Assembly: GCF_029626225.1 (NCBI RefSeq)
Contig: NZ_JARUBP010000001.1
Coordinates: 6,138,001 to 6,202,000, forward strand
Direction of reading: 5' to 3'
DNA: 64,000 nucleotides
Source of the DNA: Asanoa sp. WMMD1127
GTDB lineage: Bacteria; Actinomycetota; Actinomycetes; Mycobacteriales; Micromonosporaceae
Shown here: piece by piece, positions 8,192 through 18,303 of the stretch
Numbering within the stretch: the stretch's first letter is position 1
Layout of the letters: each line of letters begins with the position of its first letter
Program-made: the position numbers and the translations under genes
The notes under the pieces: generated by a model
Seen by the model: the letters and a program-made list of their open reading frames with translations, nothing else
Told to the model about the DNA's origin: nothing
The model's database searches: none

Positions 8192-11160
8192 CCCCGGCGG
8201 AGCCGCAACGTGACGATCTGGAACGGCCGCAGCCGCAGCGTCAGATCGGATCCGCCCGTCTCCCGTTCCAGCAGGTCCGTCTCGACCGCGCCGGCCACGG
8301 GGAAGGACGCCGCCAGCGTCGCGGTGGCCCGGCCGCCGAGCGACTCGTAGAGCCGGACCACCACGTCGCCGCTGCGGTCGTCGGCCAGCTTCACCGCCTC
8401 GATCACCACCGACTCGGGTGGCGACGAGGCAACCGAGACCAACGGCGCCACGGCCGGGCCACGCCCGACCCGCGACGGCAGGTTGATCTCGTAGCCGGCC
8501 CGCACGGCGTCGGCGACCGCGGCGCCGGGCGCCAGCGCGTACGACATCGTGTGCCGCCCCTGATCGGTCTCCGGGTCGGGGAAGCGGGGCGCGCGCAGCA
8601 ACGACAGCCGCACCACGCTCGACGTCGAGCCGGCGGGAAGCGCCACCCGCCGCACGTCGTGCCCGTAGGTCGAGTCGTTGACGAGCGCGACCCCGTACCC
8701 CGGCTCGGCGACCCGGACCCACCGGTGCGCGCACACCTCGAACCGGGCCGCGTCCCACGAGGTGTTGTCGTGGGTGGGCCGGGTGACGTGCCCGTACTGC
8801 GTCTCGTACTCCGCCCGGTCGGTGTGCACGTCCAGCGGGAACGCGACCTTGAGGAACTTCTCCCGCTCGTGCCAGTCGACCTCGACCCGGAAGTCGACCC
8901 GGCGCGCGCCGGCCGCCAGGGTGATCTCCTGCAGCACCGTCGAGGCCCCGAACGCCCGCGAGACCCGCACCGTCGAGTCCGACAGCGTCAGCTCGACCAC
9001 ACCGTCCACAGCGGACACCACGTCGCGGTAGAAGGGGTCCACGTCCCAGGCGTCCCACTGGTTGGGCTCGTCGCGGTGGAGCTGCAGCAGGTTGGCCGGC
9101 CCGGCCAGCACCTCCCGCCCGGCGAGGAGGTCGAGCACCGAGACGACCAGGCCCCGCTCGTCGACCTCGACCCGCAGCAGCCCGTTGTCGAGGAACCAGC
9201 CGCCGCCGTCGCGCGACTCGGTCCGCACCAGGCCGGCGACGGCCGCCGGGGGAGCGGCGCCCAGCGCGGGCACGCCGTCGCGCGCGAACGGGGACGCGTT
9301 GAAGAGGACCTCGTGCCCGCCGCCACCGAGCTGGGCGAGCGCGGACGAGATCAAGGACGACAGCCACGAGGCCACGGCGGCGTACGTCGTGCGCGCCTCC
9401 CGGTGCACCCAGGCGATCGACGACCCGGGCAGGATGTCGTGGAACTGGTGCAGCAGCACGGTCTTCCACAACCGGTCGAGCTCGTCATACGGGTACGCGG
9501 CCCCCGCCCGCACGGTCGCCGTCGCGCACCACAGCTCCGCCTCCCGCAGCAGGTGCTCGGCCCGCCGGTTGCCCTGCTTGGTCGCCGCCTGCGATGTGTA
9601 GGTGCCGCGGTGCAGCTCCAGGTAGAGCTCGCCGACCCAGACCGGCGCCCGGGACCCGTACTCCTCCTCGGCGGCGGCGAAGAACGCGGCCGGCGCCTCG
9701 ATCGCGACCCGGGGCGAGCCCTCGAGGTCGGCGACCCGGCGCGCCCGAGCGAGCATCTCCCGCGTCGGCCCGCCACCACCGTCGCCGTGCCCGAACGGCA
9801 GCAGGGACCGCGTCGCGTCGCCCTTGTCGCGGAAGTTGCGCACCGCGTGGGCCAGCTCCGCCGCGGTCAGCTCGCCGTTGTAGGTGTCCGCCGGCGGGAA
9901 GTGGGTGAACACCCGCGTGCCGTCGATGCCCTCCCACCAGAACGTGTGGTGCGGAAACCGGTTCGTCTGGTTCCACGAGATCTTCTGGGTGAGGAACCAG
10001 CGCGTCCCGCTCAGCGCGACGATCTGCGGCAGCGCCGCCGAGTAGCCGAACGAGTCGGGCAGCCACGCCTCCCGCGTCTCGATGCCGAACTTCTCCAGGA
10101 ACCACCGCTTCCCGTGTACGAACTGGCGCGCCATCGCCTCGGAGCCGGGCATGTTGGTGTCGGACTCGACCCACATCCCGCCCACCGGCACGAACCGTCC
10201 ACTGCGGACGTGCGCGGCGATCCGGGCGAACACCTCCGGCCGGTGCTCCTCCAACCAGGCGAACTGCTGGGCGGACGACATCGCGTAGACGAGGTCCGGA
10301 TCGCTGTCGAGCAGGTCCGCGACGTTGGCGGCGGTACGCGCGACCTTGCGCACCGTCTCCCGCTGCGGCCAGAGCCAGGCGGTGTCGATGTGGGCATGCC
10401 CGACGGCGCTGATCCGGTGGGCGCTGGCGTGCGCCGGCCGGCCGAGCACCTCGGCCAGCGTGGCCCGGGCGGCGGCGGCCGTGCCGGACAGGTCGCCGGG
10501 GTCGAGCGCGTCCATCGCCCGCGCCAGCGCCCGCAGGATCTCGTGGCCGCGCGGCTCGCCCTCCGGCAGCTCCGCCCGCAGCCCGGCGAGCACCTCGAGG
10601 TCGTCGGCCAGCGCGGCCAGCTCCTCGTCGCGCACGGTGACGTCGGCCCGGACCAGCCGGTAGATCGGCGTGGCGCCGGCGGTGGCCAGGTCGCCCAAGG
10701 CCGTGGGGCGGAAGGAGGTCAGCACCGTCGGGTTGGCGGCGGCCTCCACGAACAGGTCCACCGCCGGCCCCGACACCGGCACCCAGTCGTTGCGCGGATG
10801 AAGTCCCTTGTGGACCGACCCGTCGGGCCGGTAGACGAGACCCTCGGCCTGGAAGCCGGGGGAGGTGGCGTTCCAGCCGAGGTCGACGACCACCTCGACG
10901 CGGGCGCCGGCCGGCAGGTCGCCGGGCACCGTGCCGGTCAGCCGGAACCAGGTCGTGCCCCACGGCGGGCCCCACGGGTCACCGACGGCGAACGGCGCGA
11001 ACTCACCCTCGGCCAGCGCGACGGCCGGCGGGACGGGCTCGCCCGGGACGGCCCAGGCGGTGACGTCGAGGCCGGCGACCACGCGGTGCACCGCGGGCCG
11101 GAGCCGCTCCGTCAGCAGCCGCGCGAGCCGAGCTTCGACAACGGTCCGGTCGTCATGCAC
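8188..11160 (-). CDS. Glycoside hydrolase family 38 alpha-mannosidase
   Basis: This 990-aa protein is typical of bacterial GH38 enzymes that remove alpha-linked mannose. After an N-terminal beta domain, the catalytic domain starts at GHAHIDTAWLWP (about residues 254-265), whose His and Asp bind the metal. AWLPDSFGYSAALPQ at about residue 365 contains the predicted nucleophile Asp369. SAQQFAWLE and the later FGHGDGGGGPT segment are also conserved. A long C-terminal beta-sandwich completes the fold. There is no signal peptide, so a cytoplasmic role on imported oligosaccharides is likely. ATG 11160 is used. The 3' end overlaps the oxidoreductase by 4 bp. Confidence 0.95.
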   Translation of the reverse strand: MHDDRTVVEARLARLLTERLRPAVHRVVAGLDVTAWAVPGEPVPPAVALAEGEFAPFAVGDPWGPPWGTTWFRLTGTVPGDLPAGARVEVVVDLGWNATSPGFQAEGLVYRPDGSVHKGLHPRNDWVPVSGPAVDLFVEAAANPTVLTSFRPTALGDLATAGATPIYRLVRADVTVRDEELAALADDLEVLAGLRAELPEGEPRGHEILRALARAMDALDPGDLSGTAAAARATLAEVLGRPAHASAHRISAVGHAHIDTAWLWPQRETVRKVARTAANVADLLDSDPDLVYAMSSAQQFAWLEEHRPEVFARIAAHVRSGRFVPVGGMWVESDTNMPGSEAMARQFVHGKRWFLEKFGIETREAWLPDSFGYSAALPQIVALSGTRWFLTQKISWNQTNRFPHHTFWWEGIDGTRVFTHFPPADTYNGELTAAELAHAVRNFRDKGDATRSLLPFGHGDGGGGPTREMLARARRVADLEGSPRVAIEAPAAFFAAAEEEYGSRAPVWVGELYLELHRGTYTSQAATKQGNRRAEHLLREAELWCATATVRAGAAYPYDELDRLWKTVLLHQFHDILPGSSIAWVHREARTTYAAVASWLSSLISSALAQLGGGGHEVLFNASPFARDGVPALGAAPPAAVAGLVRTESRDGGGWFLDNGLLRVEVDERGLVVSVLDLLAGREVLAGPANLLQLHRDEPNQWDAWDVDPFYRDVVSAVDGVVELTLSDSTVRVSRAFGASTVLQEITLAAGARRVDFRVEVDWHEREKFLKVAFPLDVHTDRAEYETQYGHVTRPTHDNTSWDAARFEVCAHRWVRVAEPGYGVALVNDSTYGHDVRRVALPAGSTSSVVRLSLLRAPRFPDPETDQGRHTMSYALAPGAAVADAVRAGYEINLPSRVGRGPAVAPLVSVASSPPESVVIEAVKLADDRSGDVVVRLYESLGGRATATLAASFPVAGAVETDLLERETGGSDLTLRLRPFQIVTLRLRRG

Positions 11161-11224
11161 GCGCGTAGCCTATCGATCATCGATTTGCCGGCTATGTCGG
11201 AAAGGCGAGCCTAGCGTCGGAACC

Positions 11225-11425
11225 GTGCAAGTGTGGAACACGCCGGCGGACCGGCTCGGGCTCGAGTGGCGGATCGAGGTGCGCGACGCGGGCCGGGTCA
11301 GGGTCTTCCGCCGGACCGGCCGGCGCGTCGGTCATGCGCCGCTGCGGCATCCGAAGGATCTCCATGAACTGGGTGAGTGGTTGGTCGAGCGGGGTATCGA
11401 CCCGGAGCGCCTGAGGGCGGCGTGA
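11225..11425 (+). CDS. Small hypothetical protein
   Basis: A GTG at 11225 opens a 66-aa frame encoding a compact basic protein with no membrane segment. It begins VQVWNTPADRLGLEWRIEV and ends with a helical Glu/Leu/Arg-rich tail. Third-codon GC is high, the frame sits alone between divergent and downstream genes, and no competing frame is more gene-like. I do not recognise a domain. The ribosome-binding site is weak. Confidence 0.5.
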   Translation: MQVWNTPADRLGLEWRIEVRDAGRVRVFRRTGRRVGHAPLRHPKDLHELGEWLVERGIDPERLRAA

Positions 11426-11519
11426 CTCGTTTCTCAGTGGGAAAAGTTGCCCACAGCGCAAGATCAGGAGGATGCTGAAGGGGATCGAACAGATTCCGGT
11501 TCCGGAGGATCCCCCTGCG

Positions 11520-13172
11520 ATGAGTGCCACCACCACCACGGCCCGGCCGCCGACCGAGGCCAGCCAGATGAGCCACCGGCAGACCCTGGAGGCGCTCAGC
11601 GGGCTGCTCCTCGTGCTGTTCGTCGCCCTGATCAGCAGCACGGTCGTGTCCACCGCGCTCCCGCGGATCATCGGGGCGCTCAACGGCTCGCAGACCCAGT
11701 ACACGTGGGTGGTCACGGCGACCCTGCTCTCCGCGACCGCGACCACGCCGATCTGGGGCAAGCTGGCCGACCTCTTCAACAAGAAGCAGCTGATCCAGCT
11801 CTCGATCGTGATCTTCGTGATCGGCTCCGCGATCGCCGGCATCAGCCAGAACGCCGGCCAGCTGATCGCCGCCCGGGCGTTCCAGGGCATCGGCGTCGGC
11901 GGCCTGCAGGCGCTGGTCCAGGTCGCGATCGCCGCGATGATCCCGCCGCGCGAGCGCGGCCGCTACAACGGCTACCTCGGCGGCGTCATGGCGGTGGCCA
12001 CGGTCGGCGGCCCGCTGCTCGGCGGCCTGATCGTCGACACCTCCTGGCTCGGCTGGCGCTGGTGCTTCTTCGTCGGCGTGCCGATCGCGGTCATCGCGCT
12101 GGTGCTGCTCCAGGCCACCCTGCGGCTGCCCACCGTCCGCCGCGACAACGTGAAGATCGACTACCTGGGCGCGACGCTGATCGCCGCCGGCGTCAGCCTG
12201 CTGCTGATCTGGATCTCGTTCGTCGACGGTTCGTTCGCCTGGCTGTCCTGGCAGACCTTCGTGATGGTGGCCGGCTCGGTGGTGCTGCTGGGCCTCGCCG
12301 TGCTGGTCGAGGCCCGGGCCAAGGAGCCCGTCGTGCCGCTGGGCATCATCAAGCAGCGCACCACCGCCCTGTCGATCCTCGGCAGCCTCGCGGTCGGCAT
12401 GGCGATGTTCGGCGGCGCCGTCTTCCTCGGCCAGTACTTCCAGATCGGCCGCGGCTACTCGCCGACCGAGGCGGGCCTGCTGACCATCCCCATGATGGCC
12501 GGCGTGCTGCTCTCCTCGATCATCGCCGGCCGGCTGATCACCAAGACGGGCAAGATCAAGCCATACATCGTTGTCGGCGCGATCGTGCTGGTGGCCGGCT
12601 TCGCCATGCTCGGCACCATCGACCACGCCACGTCGCTCGTGTTCGTCGGGGCCGGCATGCTGCTCGTGGGCATCGGCGTCGGCATGACCATGCAGAACCT
12701 GGTGCTGGCCGTGCAGAACACGGTGCCGCTGCGGGACATCGGCGCGGCCAGTGCGTCGGTCGCGTTCTTCCGCTCGCTCGGCGGCACGATCGGCGTCTCG
12801 GTGCTCGGCGCGGTGCTGGCCCGCCGGGTCACCGACCAGATCACCCACGACCTGACGGCCGCGGGCGTGCCGGCCGGCGGGACGTCGTCGGGCACCAGCG
12901 CGCTCAACCTCAACGCCCTGCCGGACGCCGTGCAGCACATCGTCCGGGCCGCCTACGGCGACGCGACCGGCCACATCTTCCTGATCTCGGCCGCGATCGC
13001 GGTGGTCGGCGTGATCGCCGCCCTGCTGCTGCGCCCGGTCACCCTCCGGTCGAGCCTGGACCTGGCCGACACGGAGAAGTCGGTCTCCACCGCCGCCGGC
13101 GCCATCGACGGCATGCCGGAAGCGGAGCCCGCCGTCACCTCCCCGAACGGCGGTCGCCCGAGCGGCCGCTGA
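11520..13172 (+). CDS. DHA2-family (EmrB/QacA-like) MFS drug exporter
   Basis: This protein of about 550 aa has 14 predicted transmembrane segments, the DHA2 topology. Family signatures are visible: the motif C-like segment GGPLLGGLIVD, motif A as WGKLADLFNKKQ, and the D1-like LDxTVVxxALP motif in altered form as LISSTVVSTALP. It should export drugs or other small molecules with proton antiport; the substrate is unknown. The start is taken as ATG 11520 with GGAGG upstream. ATG 11472 is possible, but its AGGAGG abuts the codon. A hairpin terminator follows the gene. Confidence 0.93.
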   Translation: MSATTTTARPPTEASQMSHRQTLEALSGLLLVLFVALISSTVVSTALPRIIGALNGSQTQYTWVVTATLLSATATTPIWGKLADLFNKKQLIQLSIVIFVIGSAIAGISQNAGQLIAARAFQGIGVGGLQALVQVAIAAMIPPRERGRYNGYLGGVMAVATVGGPLLGGLIVDTSWLGWRWCFFVGVPIAVIALVLLQATLRLPTVRRDNVKIDYLGATLIAAGVSLLLIWISFVDGSFAWLSWQTFVMVAGSVVLLGLAVLVEARAKEPVVPLGIIKQRTTALSILGSLAVGMAMFGGAVFLGQYFQIGRGYSPTEAGLLTIPMMAGVLLSSIIAGRLITKTGKIKPYIVVGAIVLVAGFAMLGTIDHATSLVFVGAGMLLVGIGVGMTMQNLVLAVQNTVPLRDIGAASASVAFFRSLGGTIGVSVLGAVLARRVTDQITHDLTAAGVPAGGTSSGTSALNLNALPDAVQHIVRAAYGDATGHIFLISAAIAVVGVIAALLLRPVTLRSSLDLADTEKSVSTAAGAIDGMPEAEPAVTSPNGGRPSGR

Positions 13173-13184
13173 CGCGTCAGGCCG

Positions 13185-13211
13185 CGGCCGGCGCCCGCGT
13201 GGCGCCGGCCG
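13185..13211 (+). terminator. Hairpin after the MFS exporter gene
   Basis: CGGCCGGCGCC and GGCGCCGGCCG form a perfect 11-bp stem around a 5-nt loop, 12 bp past the MFS stop codon. There is no U-tract, as is common in high-GC actinomycetes. Confidence 0.6.
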
Positions 13212-13230
13212 TGCTGCCGGGCGGTGGCTG

Positions 13231-13358
13231 GCGTGCCCGGTCCACGGCCCGCGCCGGCCGCGCTGCTCGTGGGTGACCGGCGCGTCCGGTCCGCGGCCCG
13301 CGCCGGCCGCGCTGCTCGTGGGTGACCGGCGCGTCCGGTCCGCGGCCCGCGCCGGCCG
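13231..13358. repeat. 49-bp tandem repeat, about 2.6 copies
   Basis: Two exact copies of a 49-bp unit occupy 13261-13309 and 13310-13358, starting CGCTGCTCGTGGGTGACC. A partial, diverged copy precedes them at about 13231-13260. The block sits between convergent genes, flanked by two strong hairpins, and is non-coding in any convincing sense. Confidence 0.85.
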
Positions 13359-13369
13359 CCAGAACGACC

Positions 13370-13395
13370 GCGGCCGGCGCCTGAGCGCCGGCCGC
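13370..13395. terminator. Bidirectional hairpin between convergent genes
   Basis: GCGGCCGGCGC and GCGCCGGCCGC form an 11-bp perfect stem with loop CTGA. It lies 6 bp from the stop of the leftward hydrolase gene and can terminate both convergent transcripts. Confidence 0.6.
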
Positions 13396-13401
13396 GCGCG
13401 A

Positions 13402-14748
13402 TCAGGGGCAGGCGGGGAACAGGCGGCGGGTGCCGGTGGTGTAGGCCGCGCGGTCGCTGAAGCGGCAGCCGTAGTCGGGTGCCGCCACCGAGCGCGGGTC
13501 GAGCCGGTCGCCGGCCGGGCGCCGGTCGTGGCGTACCCACGTCACGAGGTCGTCCCAGGCCGCACCGACCTCGGCCGGGCTGAACTCGCAGTGCTCGACC
13601 GCCCGGATCGCCCGCTGCACCACCAGCCGGCCGCGACCGTTGCGGTCCACGTCGGCCTTGTATTGCAGCTCGTTGGAGAACGGCACGAACAGGTCGCCCA
13701 GGTCGTGCAGCGACAGCACCGGCACCCGCGGCCGGCCCTCGATCCGCGGCACCTGGGTCAGCCAGGGTGACAGCCGCTGCCAGGGTTCCTCGGGCGCGAC
13801 CCGCCGCACCTCCCGGTTGACGTCGACCGGGGCGTTGGGCGTGTAGCGGGTGAACAGGTTCGTCGCGATCAGCCCCGGGTCCTGCGCCGGCGTGTCCGAC
13901 GACGCCGACGGGGCGCCCAGGCCGAACACGAAGTCCTTCCAGTAGGCGAACGCCGCCGCCGCGCCCGGCCGGGGCCCGCCGGTCAGGTTGACGGTGATGT
14001 CGCGGAACTGCCTGCCCCGCGCGTTGGCCGGCTCCGGCGCCAGCGGCGTCAGGCCCGCGATGCCGAGTTCCTGCTGGACCGCCGGCACCACCGCGGTCAG
14101 GTAGTCCGCGCCCGGCGGGTAGGACTTCACGCCGCTGAGTGTCTCGGCGGTGAGCTGGTAGTCGAGGAAGTAGTCGATCAGCCGCTGGTCGCCCATGACG
14201 CCGCAGAGCGGCAGACCGCCGGCGTAGAGGCCCGGGTATTCCTCCAGCGAGCGGCCGATGACGTAGCCGCCCATGGAGACGCCCGCGATGTAGACCCGGT
14301 GCGGCCGGCGGACGGACGCCGCGAACCGTTCGACGAGCTGCTTCGTGCTGACCACGCCGGCGCGGATGTCGAAACCGTTGCCGGAGTACGAGGACGCCGC
14401 CCACGCGTACCCCTGGCCGAGCAGTTTCTGCCGCAGGCCGTAGCTGGGCGGGTCGACGGTGAGCGTCATGCCCTGGCCGCGGTAGCCGTGCGCCCACATC
14501 ACGAGGTCGCCGTTCCAGCGGGGAGGCACTTCGATGATGTACGCGGCGTGCTCGTGCGTGCCCTGGCGCACCGTGGTCGGCCGACCGTCCACGGTGGCCG
14601 GCGCGAGCGGCGGGTTGACGATCGTGTAGCCGGGCAGCGGTTGGTTGCCGGGTGTGCCGCCGGCGGACGCCGCCGTCGGGAGGGCGGTCACGGCGGTGAC
14701 GGCGACCACCGTGGACACCAGGACGCGGAACAGGAGGGTACGGCGCAT
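13402..14748 (-). CDS. Secreted alpha/beta hydrolase
   Basis: This 448-aa protein has a Sec signal peptide (Arg-rich start, hydrophobic core, cleavage near ALPTAASAGG). The mature part is an alpha/beta-hydrolase fold: the WAHGY oxyanion region is followed by the nucleophile elbow AGVSMGGYV with Ser as nucleophile, and later HDLGDLFVP probably supplies the Asp. The start is ATG 14748, since GGGAGGAG lies about 8 nt upstream; the frame extends further back without a good start. An esterase, lipase or peptidase role is likely, but the substrate is unknown. It is similar to D-(-)-3-hydroxybutyrate oligomer hydrolase-like and prolyl-peptidase-like secreted proteins only in general fold. Confidence 0.82.
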   Translation of the reverse strand: MRRTLLFRVLVSTVVAVTAVTALPTAASAGGTPGNQPLPGYTIVNPPLAPATVDGRPTTVRQGTHEHAAYIIEVPPRWNGDLVMWAHGYRGQGMTLTVDPPSYGLRQKLLGQGYAWAASSYSGNGFDIRAGVVSTKQLVERFAASVRRPHRVYIAGVSMGGYVIGRSLEEYPGLYAGGLPLCGVMGDQRLIDYFLDYQLTAETLSGVKSYPPGADYLTAVVPAVQQELGIAGLTPLAPEPANARGRQFRDITVNLTGGPRPGAAAAFAYWKDFVFGLGAPSASSDTPAQDPGLIATNLFTRYTPNAPVDVNREVRRVAPEEPWQRLSPWLTQVPRIEGRPRVPVLSLHDLGDLFVPFSNELQYKADVDRNGRGRLVVQRAIRAVEHCEFSPAEVGAAWDDLVTWVRHDRRPAGDRLDPRSVAAPDYGCRFSDRAAYTTGTRRLFPACP

Positions 14749-14925
14749 CGTCGCGCTCCTCCCAGACGGGGCGGGGGACATCGACGTTAGGCAGCCGGTG
14801 CGACAGGTGTCAATACTGCACTGCCAGTGCGCAAACCCCGGGGCATCGAAAGGCTTGACCGGCCCGGGTCCGCCTGGCTAGCGTCCGAGACCGACGTTGG
14901 TCGATTCTCACGGGGAGGCTTCACC

Positions 14926-15165
14926 ATGCGCGCACGCACTTCTGTCGTCCGGCTCGCCGTCGTCGGGGCGGTCGCCGCCGCGGTCACCGCGATCGCCGCC
15001 GCGCCCGCCCAGGCCGGGATCTACACCTGGAAGCACGCGGGCAGCTACGCCAGCAACGCCGACTGCGTGGCCGCCGGCACCGCCGAGGTCCGGATCGGCG
15101 AGGCCGACACCTACCGCTGCAGCGGCACGGGCGGCACCGAGCTGTATCTCGGTTACATCTGGTAG
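14926..15165 (+). CDS. Small secreted protein
   Basis: This 79-aa product has a clear signal peptide with cleavage near APAQAGIYTW, leaving a mature part of about 47 aa with two Cys residues that could form a disulfide. ATG 14926 is supported by GGGGAGG 7 nt upstream. The function is unknown. It precedes the methyltransferase gene by 24 bp and may share its transcript. Confidence 0.75.
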   Translation: MRARTSVVRLAVVGAVAAAVTAIAAAPAQAGIYTWKHAGSYASNADCVAAGTAEVRIGEADTYRCSGTGGTELYLGYIW

Positions 15166-15189
15166 GTCCCGGGCGGTAGCTTCTCCGCC

Positions 15190-16017
15190 GTGACCGACTA
15201 CCGCACCGTCAACCGCGCCAACTGGGACGAGCGCGCCCCCGCGCACGCCGCCTCGCCGGACTACGGCCTGGACAGGTTCGCGGCGGATCCCGCCTACCTG
15301 CACCCGGTGGTGCGGTTCGACCTGCCGCGGCTCGGCGACGTGCGCGGGCTGCGCGGCGTCCACCTGCAGTGCCACATCGGCACCGACACGATCTCGCTGT
15401 CGCGCCTCGGCGCCCGCATGACCGGCCTGGACTTCTCGCCGGCGGCGATCGCCGAGGCCCGCCGGCTCGCGGAGCGGCTCGACGACCCGACCGAGTTCGT
15501 CGAGTCCGACGTCTACGGCGCCGCCGACGTGCTGCCCAACGAGTCCTACGACCTGGTGTTCACCGGGATCGGGGCGCTCTGCTGGCTGCCTTCGGTCGAC
15601 CGCTGGGCGGCGGTGGTGGCGCGGCTGCTCAAGCCGGGCGGCCGGCTGTTCATCCGCGAGGGCCACCCGATGCTGTGGACCCTCGACGACGCCCGGCCGG
15701 ACCTGCTCGTGGTGCGCTACCCCTATTTCGAGACGGCCGAGCCGATGGTGTTCGAGGACGGCGGCACCTACGTCAACACCGACGCCGTGTTCACCCAGAA
15801 CGTCACCCACGAGTGGAACCACGGCCTCGGCGAGATCGTCACCGCGCTGCTGGCCCACGGGCTGCGGCTGACGGCGCTGGAGGAGCACGACAGCGCGCCC
15901 TGGGAGGCGCTGCCGGGCCGGATGACGCTGGGCGACGACGACGAGTGGCGGCTGGTCGAGGGGCGTGCGCGGGTTCCGCTCACCTACACGCTCCAAGCGG
16001 TCAAGATGGACGGGTGA
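15190..16017 (+). CDS. Class I SAM-dependent methyltransferase
   Basis: This 275-aa protein starts at GTG 15190. Motif I of the SAM-binding Rossmann fold is the atypical [18 protein letters not shown], a form common in actinobacterial small-molecule methyltransferases. It is followed by [15 protein letters not shown] and the acidic strand FVESDVYG. The motif IV/V region is [15 protein letters not shown], then [15 protein letters not shown]. The substrate is unknown. The stop overlaps the next gene's start (GTGA), so the two are translationally coupled. Confidence 0.9.
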   Translation: MTDYRTVNRANWDERAPAHAASPDYGLDRFAADPAYLHPVVRFDLPRLGDVRGLRGVHLQCHIGTDTISLSRLGARMTGLDFSPAAIAEARRLAERLDDPTEFVESDVYGAADVLPNESYDLVFTGIGALCWLPSVDRWAAVVARLLKPGGRLFIREGHPMLWTLDDARPDLLVVRYPYFETAEPMVFEDGGTYVNTDAVFTQNVTHEWNHGLGEIVTALLAHGLRLTALEEHDSAPWEALPGRMTLGDDDEWRLVEGRARVPLTYTLQAVKMDG

Positions 16018-17051
16018 GCGATCTCCCGGAGGCGATGACCGCCTGGCAGGTGGTCGATCCCGGCCCGCTGGACACCCATCCGCTGCGCCGGGCGACGCTG
16101 CCCGTGCCGGTGCCCGAGCCCGACGAGGTGCTGGTCCGGGTCGAGGCGTGCGCGGTCTGCCGCACCGACCTGCACGTCGCCGAGGGCGACCTGCCGCCGC
16201 ACCGCAGCCCGGTGGTGCCCGGTCACCAGATCGTCGGCCGGGTCGTCGGTCGGGGCGCCCAGGCGACCGCCTACGCGCCCGGCGACCGGGTCGGCGTCGC
16301 CTGGCTGCGGCACACCGACGACACCTGCGTCTGGTGCCGGCGAGGGAGCGAGAACCTCTGCCCGGCCTCCCGCTACACCGGCTGGGACGCCGACGGCGGT
16401 TACGCCGAGTACGCGGCCGCCCCGGAGGCGTACGTCTATCCGCTGCCGGGGGACCGCGACGCGCGCGAGCTCGCACCGCTGCTCTGCGCCGGGATCATCG
16501 GCTACCGCGCGTTGCTCCGGGCCGAACTCCCGCCCGGGGGGACGCTGGGCATCTACGGGTTCGGCGCCTCGGCCCACCTGACCGCGCAGATCGCCATCGC
16601 GCAGGGTGCGACCGTACACGTGATGACCCGGTCCACCGTCGCGCAGCGACTGGCCCTCGAGCTCGGCGCGGCCTCGGCGGGCGGCGCGGCGGACCGGCCG
16701 CCGGACAAGCTGGACTCGGCGATCCTGTTCGCGCCGGTCGGCACGCTGGTGCCCGTGGCCCTCGCGGCGCTCGACCGGGGCGGGACGCTCGCCGTCGCGG
16801 GCATCCACCTGACCGACATCCCCGCGCTCAACTACGAGAAGCACCTGTTCGAGGAGCGCACGCTGCGCAGCGTCACCGCGAACACCCGCGCCGACGGGCG
16901 GGCCTACCTCGAGGCGGCGCGGGCCCATCCGCCGGTCGTGCACCGCCAAGAGTACGCGCTGGCCGACGCCGACCGGGCCCTGGCGGACCTGGCCGGCGAC
17001 CGGGTCGACGGCGTGGCCGTGCTGGTGCCTCAGGCGATGACCTCGCGGTAG
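16014..17051 (+). CDS. Zinc-dependent alcohol dehydrogenase family protein
   Basis: This 345-aa medium-chain dehydrogenase has the catalytic-zinc segment [10 protein letters not shown] and GHQIVGRV, and a structural-zinc loop with [12 protein letters not shown]. The NAD(P) fold shows [11 protein letters not shown] instead of the usual GxGxxG, a variant seen in the AdhP-like group. It starts at GTG 16014, overlapping the methyltransferase stop by 4 bp; ATG 16035 is an alternative. The 3' end overlaps glgM by 22 bp. It is probably an alcohol/aldehyde oxidoreductase; the substrate is not predicted. Confidence 0.9.
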   Translation: MSDLPEAMTAWQVVDPGPLDTHPLRRATLPVPVPEPDEVLVRVEACAVCRTDLHVAEGDLPPHRSPVVPGHQIVGRVVGRGAQATAYAPGDRVGVAWLRHTDDTCVWCRRGSENLCPASRYTGWDADGGYAEYAAAPEAYVYPLPGDRDARELAPLLCAGIIGYRALLRAELPPGGTLGIYGFGASAHLTAQIAIAQGATVHVMTRSTVAQRLALELGAASAGGAADRPPDKLDSAILFAPVGTLVPVALAALDRGGTLAVAGIHLTDIPALNYEKHLFEERTLRSVTANTRADGRAYLEAARAHPPVVHRQEYALADADRALADLAGDRVDGVAVLVPQAMTSR

Positions 17052-18223
17052 ACGGCCATCGTGCGCTCGGCGATCGACGCCCAGGAGAAGTGGTCGACCG
17101 CGCGCTCGCGGCCGGCGGCGCCCATGCGCTGGGCCCGGGCCGGGTCGGCGAGCAGCGTGTTGACGGCGGCCGCGAGGTCGGCGACGAAGCGGTCCGGGTC
17201 CAGCGGGGTGCCGGTGCCGTCGCTCGCCTGGTCGATCGGCACCAGCAGGCCGGTCACGCCGTCGTCGACCACCTCCGGGATGCCGCCGGTCGCGGTCGCG
17301 ACCACGGCCGTCTCGCAGGCCATCGCCTCCAGGTTGACGATGCCCATCGGCTCGTAGATCGACGGGCAGACGAACACCGTGCTGTGCGTGAGCAGCTGGA
17401 TCACGTCTGGCTTGGGCAGCATCTCCGGCACCCAGAAGATCCGCTCGTGGCTTTTGCGCAGCTCGTCGACCAGCTCGGTGACCTCGGCCGCGATCTCGGG
17501 CGTGTCGGGCGCGCCCGCCAGCAGCACCAACTGCGCCTCGGCCGGCAGCTCCCGGGCGGCCCGCAGCAAATAGGGCAGGCCCTTCTGGCGGGTGATCCGG
17601 CCGACGAAGATCACCGTGGGGCGGGCCGGGTCGGCGCCGATGCGCTCCCAGACGCCGGTGCCGCGGTCCGGCGCGTACTGCGTGGTGTCGATGCCGTTGT
17701 GCACCACGCGGACCCGGTCCGGGTTGACGGCCGGGTAGGCGGTGAGCACGTCGCGGCGCATGCCCTCGGAGACCGCGACGACAGCGTCGGCAGCCTCGAT
17801 CGCGGTGCGCTCGGCCCACGACGAGAGCCGGTAGCCGCCGCCCAGCTGCTCGGCCTTCCAGGGGCGCAGCGGCTCCAGGCTGTGCGTGGTGACGACGTGG
17901 GGCACGCCGTGCAGCAGCTTGGCGGTGTGGCCGGCCAGGTTCGCGTACCACGTGTGGCTGTGCACCACGTCCGTGCCCGCCGCGCCGGCGGCCATCTCCA
18001 GATCGATGCCGAGCGTACGCAGGGCCGGGTTGGCGTCTGTCAGCCCCGGTGGGTCGGGATAGGCGGTCACGCCCGGCTCGGTGCGCGGCGCGCCGAAGCA
18101 GTGCACCCGGACATCGGCGAGCCGCCGCAGGTCACGGGCCAGATATTCCAGGTGTACGCCGGCGCCGCCGTACACCTCCGGGGGGTACTCGCGGGTGAGG
18201 AGATCGACTCGAATCCGGTCCAC
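17030..18223 (-). CDS. glgM: Alpha-maltose-1-phosphate synthase / GlgA-type GT4 glycosyltransferase
   Basis: This 397-aa GT-B fold glycosyltransferase is of the actinobacterial 'GlgA' type (mycobacterial Rv1212c), which makes maltose-1-phosphate from ADP-glucose and glucose-1-phosphate. Conserved parts include the N-terminal glycine loop [35 protein letters not shown], and the GT4 donor-site signature [18 protein letters not shown]. It is divergent from glgC with an 80-bp spacer, and glgE and glgB follow, which supports the GlgM rather than the classical glycogen synthase role. The 3' end overlaps the ADH gene by 22 bp. Confidence 0.93.
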   Translation of the reverse strand: MDRIRVDLLTREYPPEVYGGAGVHLEYLARDLRRLADVRVHCFGAPRTEPGVTAYPDPPGLTDANPALRTLGIDLEMAAGAAGTDVVHSHTWYANLAGHTAKLLHGVPHVVTTHSLEPLRPWKAEQLGGGYRLSSWAERTAIEAADAVVAVSEGMRRDVLTAYPAVNPDRVRVVHNGIDTTQYAPDRGTGVWERIGADPARPTVIFVGRITRQKGLPYLLRAARELPAEAQLVLLAGAPDTPEIAAEVTELVDELRKSHERIFWVPEMLPKPDVIQLLTHSTVFVCPSIYEPMGIVNLEAMACETAVVATATGGIPEVVDDGVTGLLVPIDQASDGTGTPLDPDRFVADLAAAVNTLLADPARAQRMGAAGRERAVDHFSWASIAERTMAVYREVIA

Positions 18224-18303
18224 AGCGGAAACCTTAGACGGCTCGGGCCGACCAGCCGCCCCCTCCGCTGGTGTACGGGCCGCGAGGTGGTTAGCGTCTG
18301 CTC

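Noticed and set aside
13231-13358. CRISPR array
   Set aside because: The repeat units are adjacent without spacers, and no cas genes are present. The Cas4-like phage nuclease is of the stand-alone phage type.
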